From an uncultured Oscillibacter sp. (lineage in GTDB: Bacteria; Bacillota; Clostridia; Oscillospirales; Oscillospiraceae): DNA of 64,000 nucleotides. The notes beneath the pieces were generated by a model, which ran no database searches, had not been told where the DNA came from, and was given only the letters and a program-made list of their open reading frames with translations. The stretch is taken from contig CAJUCO010000010.1 of NCBI GenBank assembly GCA_910585245.1, positions 3,633 through 67,632 on the forward strand. Direction: 5' to 3'. Positions 58,811 through 64,000 of this stretch are shown piece by piece (position 1 is the stretch's first letter; each line of letters begins with the position of its first letter). A program made the position numbers and the translations under genes.

Positions 58811-61800
58811 CTATCGGTTTCGAAGTACGTTTTCCAGAGTCTCCAAGAGTTTTGCAATGTCGATGGGTTTGGAAATATGACCATTCATGCCGCACTTGAG
58901 GGCTTCTTGTTTGTCCTCTTCAAAGGCGTTGGCCGTCATGGCCAGAATGGGAATGCCTGAAAGCGCCGGGTTTTCCAGGGCTCGAATGGCCCGGGTGGCC
59001 TCATACCCGTTCATGACGGGCATCTGGACGTCCATCAGCACCAGCTGGTAGTACCCCGGTTCGGACTGGCATAAAAGATCCAGGGCGATTCGCCCGTTTT
59101 CCGCGATTTCCACGATGAAGCCCGCTTCTTCCAAAATGGCCTGGGCAATTTCCTGGTTCAGCTCGTTGTCCTCCGCCAACAGGATGCGGCCCAAGTCCAG
59201 AGGTGTGGCAGAGGTTTCCCCGTCCTCCTGGGGAGTTTCCTCCGTACCTACAATGGACAGCAGGCAATCCCGAAGCTCAGAGAGGAACAGGGGCTTGCCG
59301 CAAAAGGCGGTGACCCCGGCCTCTTTGGCCTCTTCCTCAATGTCGGCCCAGTCGTAGGCGGTGAGAACAATAATGGGCACCTCGTCGCCACATTCCTTGC
59401 GGACCCGGCGCGTGACTTCAATGCCGTTCATATCCGGCAGCAGCCAGTCGATGATATAGACGGAATAGTGGTCCCTCCGCATAACGGCCTGCCGGGTGCG
59501 GAGTACCGCCTCCTTGCCGGAGAGGGTCCACTCCGCCCGCATACCAATTTGCTGGAGCATACAGCTGACACTGTCGCAGGTGTTGAAGTCGTCATCCACC
59601 ACCAGGGCGCGGCAGCCGGTAAGTTCCGGGATGCTGGTGGGCTGTTTCTCATCGGAACAGAGGCGGAAGGTGAGATCCACGGTGAATTCCGTTCCCACAC
59701 CCTGGCGGCTCTTGACATGGATGGAGCCATTCATCATGTCCACAATGTTCCGGGTGATGGCCATACCCAGGCCCGTACCCTGGATGCCGCTGGTGGTGGA
59801 GTTCTGTTCCCGTTCAAAGGGCTCAAAAATGTGGGCGACAAACTCCTCGCTCATGCCGATGCCGGTGTCCCGAACGCTGAACTCATAAGAGGCGTGACCC
59901 GCCGGAGCGGAGGGCTTCTCCATTACCCGGATGCTGACGATGCCCCCGGCGGGGGTATATTTGATGGAATTGCCCAGGAGGTTCAAAAGAATCTGGTTTA
60001 GCCGCAGGCGGTCGCAGAGGATATCCTCATGAATCACGTCCACAGCGTCCATATACAGTTCCAGCTGTTTGGCGTGAACGTCCGCCTGGACGATGCTTCT
60101 GAGGCCGTGGAGAATATCCGGCAGAGAGCAGGGCTTTTCATCCAGGTACATTTTGCCGCTTTCGATGCGGCTCATGTCCAGCACGTCGTTGATGAGGCTG
60201 AGGAGGTGGTTGCCGGAGGTCATGATCTTTTTCAGGTATTCCTCCACTTGCTCCCGGTTGTCAATGTGGGTGCTGGCCAGGGCGGTGAAGCCAATGATGG
60301 CGTTCATCGGCGTTCGAATATCGTGGGACATATTGGAGAGGAAGACGCTTTTCGCCTTGCTTGCCCGGTTGGCCTGAGCCAGGGCGTCTTCCAGGAGATT
60401 TTTCTTCTCCATCTCCGAACGGGTCTCCTCATCCACACTGCGAAAGCCGATAACCACGCCCCGGCTGGATTTCCGGTCTCCGATGGGCACGGCCTTCATC
60501 TGGAAATAGCGGATTTCCCCCATGCAAACGGTCCGGTAGTTGAGGTAGTAAATGCCCCGGTCCTGCAATTCCCGGAGCAGATTGTCCCCGGTAAAAATCC
60601 GGCGGACCAAATCCCGGTCATCCACATAGACGCAGGTTTGTATGTAGTTTTCCATTTGAACATCCAGGGACAGATCACCGGAAAAGAGCTGCTCCAAAAG
60701 TCCGGCGGGACAGGCGTAAGTCCGCAAGGTGTTACCTTTGCGGGTTTCCAGATCGAAGTAACAGACCAGATTGTAGTCTGTGCTCAGGGCCTGGACCAAT
60801 TCCTGGTGGCGGCGTTCCTTGCGAAGCTGTTCCTCCCGTTCCCGCTGCTTCTGGGCGGTGCAGTCCAGAAGGAAACGCTGGTAAAACAGCTCGCCGTTTT
60901 CCTCCATCAGCTTCACATTTCCCATCACATGGAGGATTTCCCCATTGGTGTGGTGGACCCGGTACTCCACACTGACGCTGTCCCCCGCCTTTTTCAGAGA
61001 CTTGATGGAGCTCAGCAGTTTCTCCCGGTCCTCCTCTAACACAGAGGTGGCGATGGTGTCGAAGCCGGCGCCGGAGAGCTCTTCCTGGGATTGGAAACCC
61101 AAAATTGCCAGGGCGGCCCGGTTGACGCTGAGAACGCGGGACCCGTCCAGACTGTGGCACAGCACGCCGCAGTCCATGGTGGTGAAAAGCGCCTCCAGGG
61201 CTTGGTTCTCCCGCCGCAGTTCCTCCTCATAGGCCCGCTCCTTGGTCACGTCGATGCCCACGCCCACGGTGCCCATGACGCTGCCGTCCAAATCGTACAG
61301 AGGGGACTTGTAGGTGGTCAACAGCCGGGTTCCCTCGCCGGTCTGGATGGTTTCCTCCGCCACGCCGGTGATTTGCGATTCCATAACGATACGCTCGGAC
61401 TCAATGCAGGCGGGGTCGTCTTGGTCCACGTCCCAGATATAAGCGTGCCTCTGGCCCTGAACCTGTTCTTTGGTCTTGTTTACGGTTTCGCAAAAACTGT
61501 CGTTCACTTTTTCGTGGACGCCGTCCTTGGTTTTGTACCAGACCAAGTTGGGGACGCTGTTTATGGCGGCCTCCAGGTATTGTCTGGCCTCCCAGAGGTC
61601 CTTTTGCTGGTGGCAGGTTTGCTGCCACTTCCGGAAGCGGAAACACAGCTCCTCCCTGGTCATGGGAAGGGACCACAGGTCGCTTAACCCGGAGAACAGT
61701 TCCTCCAGATCCGTCCTCCGGTCCGCCAGGGCGATCAGCTCCGCCCCGGTTCCCATCAGAGTCCGGAGCGTTCCGGCGGCGTCCATCCCGGTGAGATCGG

Positions 61801-61957
61801 CGAAGATCACGTCGGCCTGGGCAGCTAGAGCGGGGTTTGGTTCTTCGCTTTCCAGGAAGGTATGGGTAAAGGACTCAAGGGGCGCGACCTCTTTGAGGGG
61901 AGCAAAAAACTCCCGCCGGCGGCCGACACAGTAGAGCCGCAGTTGACAATGGTACAT
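58811..61957 (-). CDS. soluble hybrid sensor histidine kinase with PAS domains and two receivers
   Basis: The protein has 1048 residues and no membrane segment. An N-terminal region of about 110 residues resembles a divergent receiver (FADLTGMDAAGTLRTLMG). Two or three PAS domains follow (YLEAAINSVPNLVWYKTKDG and VLCHSLDGSRVLSVNRAALA). The kinase has the phospho-acceptor motif NMSHDIRTPMNAIIGF, then ATPase boxes LLNLLGNSIKYTPAGG, SVRDTGIGMSEE and GTGLGMAITRNI. Receivers: RALVVDDDFNTCDS with IIDWLLPDMNG, and ILLAEDNELNQEIAQ with VLMDVQMPVMNG. No output regulator is adjacent. ATG at 61957 follows GGAGGAG. Confidence 0.92.
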   Translation of the reverse strand: MYHCQLRLYCVGRRREFFAPLKEVAPLESFTHTFLESEEPNPALAAQADVIFADLTGMDAAGTLRTLMGTGAELIALADRRTDLEELFSGLSDLWSLPMTREELCFRFRKWQQTCHQQKDLWEARQYLEAAINSVPNLVWYKTKDGVHEKVNDSFCETVNKTKEQVQGQRHAYIWDVDQDDPACIESERIVMESQITGVAEETIQTGEGTRLLTTYKSPLYDLDGSVMGTVGVGIDVTKERAYEEELRRENQALEALFTTMDCGVLCHSLDGSRVLSVNRAALAILGFQSQEELSGAGFDTIATSVLEEDREKLLSSIKSLKKAGDSVSVEYRVHHTNGEILHVMGNVKLMEENGELFYQRFLLDCTAQKQREREEQLRKERRHQELVQALSTDYNLVCYFDLETRKGNTLRTYACPAGLLEQLFSGDLSLDVQMENYIQTCVYVDDRDLVRRIFTGDNLLRELQDRGIYYLNYRTVCMGEIRYFQMKAVPIGDRKSSRGVVIGFRSVDEETRSEMEKKNLLEDALAQANRASKAKSVFLSNMSHDIRTPMNAIIGFTALASTHIDNREQVEEYLKKIMTSGNHLLSLINDVLDMSRIESGKMYLDEKPCSLPDILHGLRSIVQADVHAKQLELYMDAVDVIHEDILCDRLRLNQILLNLLGNSIKYTPAGGIVSIRVMEKPSAPAGHASYEFSVRDTGIGMSEEFVAHIFEPFEREQNSTTSGIQGTGLGMAITRNIVDMMNGSIHVKSRQGVGTEFTVDLTFRLCSDEKQPTSIPELTGCRALVVDDDFNTCDSVSCMLQQIGMRAEWTLSGKEAVLRTRQAVMRRDHYSVYIIDWLLPDMNGIEVTRRVRKECGDEVPIIVLTAYDWADIEEEAKEAGVTAFCGKPLFLSELRDCLLSIVGTEETPQEDGETSATPLDLGRILLAEDNELNQEIAQAILEEAGFIVEIAENGRIALDLLCQSEPGYYQLVLMDVQMPVMNGYEATRAIRALENPALSGIPILAMTANAFEEDKQEALKCGMNGHISKPIDIAKLLETLENVLRNR

Positions 61958-62119
61958 AGGCGTTCTCCTCCAATATGGCTGCAAGAGCAGGGCGGGTCTG
62001 AGGGGAAGGGATAACCCGCCAATTTTATCCCTTATATTTTAACGGCTAAAGGGGCCGGTGTCAACTATGTGATGGGCTTCCCGGGAGAGGAAATGGGAGT
62101 TTTTTCTGAAAACGGAAAA

Positions 62120-62150
62120 GGGGCGCACGGCATTTCGGGCCGTGCGCCCC
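62120..62150 (-). terminator. terminator of the small hypothetical gene
   Basis: GGGGCGCACGGC (62120-62131) and GCCGTGCGCCCC (62139-62150) form a 12-bp perfect stem; on the reverse strand it is followed by TTTTCCGTTTTC. Confidence 0.75.
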
Positions 62151-62200
62151 GCTGCTTTGCTCATGGGAGCTGTCAGGGTGGATGTTCAAAACGGGGGGAG

Positions 62201-62446
62201 TTATACACTGAAATTCAGCTGTCGGTAATAACCGTCGTAAACTCGTGAGATGGGCTTGTCCGCCACGGCGGGCCGCTCCGGTCCATAGAGCAGGCGGCCG
62301 ATTTTATAGCCCACGCCGTTGATACATACGGATTCCCCGGCATTGTGGCCGCCAAACGCCGTCATCCAGGCCAGCGCCTCGCTGACCGTACAGTTTCGCC
62401 GCAGCCGGCCCTGCTCGTCCCAAAGCGGATCGTAACCCAATTCCAT
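62201..62446 (-). CDS. small hypothetical protein
   Basis: The protein has 81 residues, MELGYDPLWDEQGRLRRNCT at the start, then WMTAFGGHNAGESVCINGVG and a C-terminus with DGYYRQLNFSV. The ATG at 62446 follows GGAGG by about 10 bases, and a terminator follows the gene. No family was recognised. It lies between the histidine kinase and the divergent lysis-like cassette. Confidence 0.5.
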   Translation of the reverse strand: MELGYDPLWDEQGRLRRNCTVSEALAWMTAFGGHNAGESVCINGVGYKIGRLLYGPERPAVADKPISRVYDGYYRQLNFSV

Positions 62447-62694
62447 ACCACCATATCCTCCATTCGAAATAAAAGCAACCGCTAAATATTGTAGCCGACT
62501 CTCTGGGGAAAAGCAATGGCGGGAGTGGAGAAAAAAGAGGAGGATATTCGTGAAAATAATAGCTTGACAAATGCGGCCGGAGAGATTTTGCCGAAAAAGG
62601 AGTTGCACGAAAACGGGCAACGGGCGCGGTATGGGAGGGAAGAGTTAAACGCCGGCTTTGCAGGCGGCGTATACTGAAACGGGGAGGGAGAAGG

Positions 62695-63000
62695 ATGAAC
62701 GAGAAGTGCCCCGAGTCCTGCGCCGATCTGGCCCGTCTGGAACAGCGGCTTCAGGACCTCCAGCGGCAAAACGGGGAGGACCACAAAGAGCTCCGGGACC
62801 GCCTGGGCAGCGTGGAGACCACCAATGCGGTACAAAACGCAAAATACGACGCGATCCTGGAGAAGCTGGACGTGTTGGCGCGCAAAGTGGACGCCCTGGA
62901 GGCCAAGCCGGGACGGCGTTGGGATAGCCTGACGGAGAAATCCGTCTGGGCTCTGGCGGCGGCGGTGATGGCTTTTTTGCTGGGGAAGGTGGGACTGTGA
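62695..63000 (+). CDS. small coiled-coil membrane protein, phage XhlA-like
   Basis: The protein has 101 residues: a coiled coil from about 10 to 70 (DLARLEQRLQDLQRQNGEDH and onward) and one C-terminal membrane helix (WALAAAVMAFLLGKVGL). This is the layout of haemolysin XhlA-type phage proteins that help lysis. It overlaps or adjoins the next gene. ATG follows GGGGAGGGAG. Confidence 0.7.
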   Translation: MNEKCPESCADLARLEQRLQDLQRQNGEDHKELRDRLGSVETTNAVQNAKYDAILEKLDVLARKVDALEAKPGRRWDSLTEKSVWALAAAVMAFLLGKVGL

Positions 63001-63026
63001 GCGACATGGGAAAGGAGGAATTTGAT

Positions 63027-63269
63027 ATGAGCGAGCGTGTGTTGGAGAGGCTGGGGAAGCTTCTCAGTGTGAAAAGTCTGGTGACGCTGCTGCTGACAGG
63101 CGTGTTTTCCGTCCTGGCACTAAGAGGCGAAATCTCGCAGGAGTTTATGACGGTCTACGCCGTGGTGATCGCCTTCTATTTCGGCACACAGGCACAGAAG
63201 GCTCAGGCGACGGCGGAAGCCGGCGGAGGAAAAGGCGAACATGGGGAAGGAGGCATTGGTAGTGATTGA
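63027..63269 (+). CDS. small holin-like membrane protein
   Basis: The protein has 80 residues with two membrane helices, KSLVTLLLTGVFSVLALRG and FMTVYAVVIAFYFGTQAQ, and a short polar tail. Size, topology and position between an XhlA-like gene and a CHAP amidase gene indicate a holin. ATG 63027 follows AAAGGAGG; a GTG at 62997 is possible but less likely. It overlaps the amidase start. Confidence 0.7.
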   Translation: MSERVLERLGKLLSVKSLVTLLLTGVFSVLALRGEISQEFMTVYAVVIAFYFGTQAQKAQATAEAGGGKGEHGEGGIGSD

Positions 63270-63891
63270 ACGGATTCTCTCCATCGCCAGGGCGGAGGTG
63301 GGCGTGAAGGAGTCCCCGGCGGGGTCCAACAAGGTGAAATACAACACCTGGTTCTATGGGAAGGAGGTCTCCGGCGCTGCCTATCCCTGGTGCATGGCCT
63401 TTGTCCAGTGGGTGTTCGACCAGGCGGGGAAGACGCTGCCTCTGAAAACGGCGTCCTGTTCCGGTCTTTTGAACTGGTATAAGGCCAACTGCCCGTCCCA
63501 GGTGGTGAGAACCCCCAAGCCGGGGGACATTGTTCTCTATAGCTTCGGCCACACCGGCGTGGTGGAGGCGGTGGGGGATGAGACGGTCACCGCCATTGAG
63601 GGCAATACCTCTCCCGGCACGGCGGGGAGCCAGTCGAACGGCGGCATGGTCTGCCGGAGGACCTGGGGGACCGCCCTTGTGGCGGCCTATCTCCGGCCGG
63701 TGGAAGAAGAGGAGGTGAAACCTATGGACAATACCCCTAGTCCCGCTCACAAGGCGGGAGTGGACTGGGCCGTAGAGCACGGCATCCTCACCGGAGACGC
63801 GGAAGGAGACTTGAAACTGACCGCCCCGGTGACCCGACAGCAGCTGTGCACAATGCTCAAGCGGCTGGCGGATGATCTGGAGAAAAAATAA
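63262..63891 (+). CDS. CHAP-domain endolysin/amidase with C-terminal SLH-like motif
   Basis: The protein has 209 residues. The CHAP domain covers about 5-145, with the nucleophile in YPWCMAFVQWVFDQAG and the histidine in GDIVLYSFGHTGVVEAV. A C-terminal stretch (AHKAGVDWAVEHGILTGDAE and VTRQQLCTMLKRLADDL) matches a single SLH-like module for wall binding. Such enzymes cut peptidoglycan. The GTG at 63262 sits 9 bases after AAGGAGG; an ATG at 63241 is an alternative. It overlaps the holin-like gene by 8 bases. Confidence 0.85.
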   Translation: MIERILSIARAEVGVKESPAGSNKVKYNTWFYGKEVSGAAYPWCMAFVQWVFDQAGKTLPLKTASCSGLLNWYKANCPSQVVRTPKPGDIVLYSFGHTGVVEAVGDETVTAIEGNTSPGTAGSQSNGGMVCRRTWGTALVAAYLRPVEEEEVKPMDNTPSPAHKAGVDWAVEHGILTGDAEGDLKLTAPVTRQQLCTMLKRLADDLEKK

Positions 63892-63896
63892 GAAAA

Positions 63897-63926
63897 CGAA
63901 AAGGGGACGTCAGCGTCCCCTTTTCG
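63897..63926 (+). terminator. terminator after the endolysin gene
   Basis: CGAAAAGGGGACG (63897-63909) and CGTCCCCTTTTCG (63914-63926) form a 13-bp perfect stem with loop TCAG and an internal TTTT. Confidence 0.85.
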
Positions 63927-63928
63927 CC

Positions 63929-64000
63929 TGCTTGTCAAAAAAGTGCCGTCTGAAAGGGAGCGGAAAGGAAAAGAGCTACGAGAGAAACCCATCAGGGGTT
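63929..64000 (+). repeat. terminator-linked dispersed repeat, copy 3 (cut by the window end)
   Basis: It begins TGCTTGTCAAAAAAG right after the endolysin terminator and runs through the shared core GGAAAAGAGCTACGAGAG to the AACCCATCAGGGGTT hairpin, where the window stops. Confidence 0.8.

Noticed and set aside
62564..62569. TTGACA as a promoter of the lysis-like cassette
   Set aside because: No acceptable -10 box was found 16-18 bases downstream.

Overview
The window (about 58% G+C) looks like a chromosomal segment of a strictly anaerobic gut Clostridium relative, most likely Oscillospiraceae (the Flavonifractor/Intestinimonas/Lawsonibacter group). That placement is an inference from gene content: pyruvate:ferredoxin oxidoreductase, an anaerobic sulfatase-maturing radical SAM enzyme, a KamA-type radical SAM protein, BMP-type nucleoside ABC transport, TctABC transport, and a Firmicutes smc-ftsY-rph-rdgB-yhbY-nadD/yqeK-LCP-rsfS run. 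Nearly every start follows a strong AGGAGG-like site, and several starts are TTG or GTG. No rRNA, tRNA, CRISPR array or intact transposase was found.

Layout: 1-328 is the 5' part of an IclR-type regulator cut by the window edge, followed by about 1.1 kb with a possible mobile-element remnant. 1.4-4.6 kb holds a LytTR regulator and an ECF sigma / anti-sigma / membrane protein operon. 4.7-8.3 kb is nifJ (PFOR), broken into two frames at a run of seven Cs. 8.6-12.8 kb holds a NAGPA-domain protein, a radical SAM protein, an HxlR regulator and an NSS transporter. 13.2-17.3 kb is a signalling block: FapA (DUF342) behind a long leader, then a convergent FIST plus soluble MCP-like operon. A 185-bp MITE with an intact 7-bp target duplication lies at 17.4-17.6 kb. 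17.7-19.7 kb holds a Gfo/Idh/MocA dehydrogenase and a HAD-IIA phosphatase. 20.0-25.0 kb is a complete BMP-type nucleoside ABC transporter, and 25.3-26.5 kb a DAACS symporter. 27.2-30.5 kb has an XRE regulator divergent from a three-gene operon: alpha/beta hydrolase, condensation-like acyltransferase and zinc-ribbon membrane protein.

31.1-38.8 kb is the most coherent accessory system: TctC-TctB-TctA, a signal-less cytoplasmic-type sulfatase, a GntR/LacI-type regulator, a sulfatase-maturing radical SAM enzyme and a TauE/SafE exporter. It reads as import of a sulfated organic anion, cytoplasmic desulfation and export of the inorganic sulfur anion. 39.2-43.5 kb has an M24 peptidase divergent from a YfcC transporter and an M20 peptidase. 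44.1-45.2 kb is a short KamA-like protein, and 45.5-48.3 kb a BlaI/BlaR1-type pair with a visible operator. 48.5-58.7 kb is the conserved housekeeping run. 58.8-62.0 kb is a soluble hybrid histidine kinase. The window ends with a three-gene phage-like lysis cassette standing outside any visible prophage.

At the non-coding level there are three copies of a terminator-linked repeat, two promoter-to-terminator units with no clear ORF (candidate small RNAs), several near-consensus sigma-A promoters and two long 5' leaders around 12.8-13.5 kb. No single locus is proven to be a new system. The sulfated-substrate operon, the hydrolase/acyltransferase/DUF6320-like operon and the FIST-MCP pair are the best candidates for follow-up.
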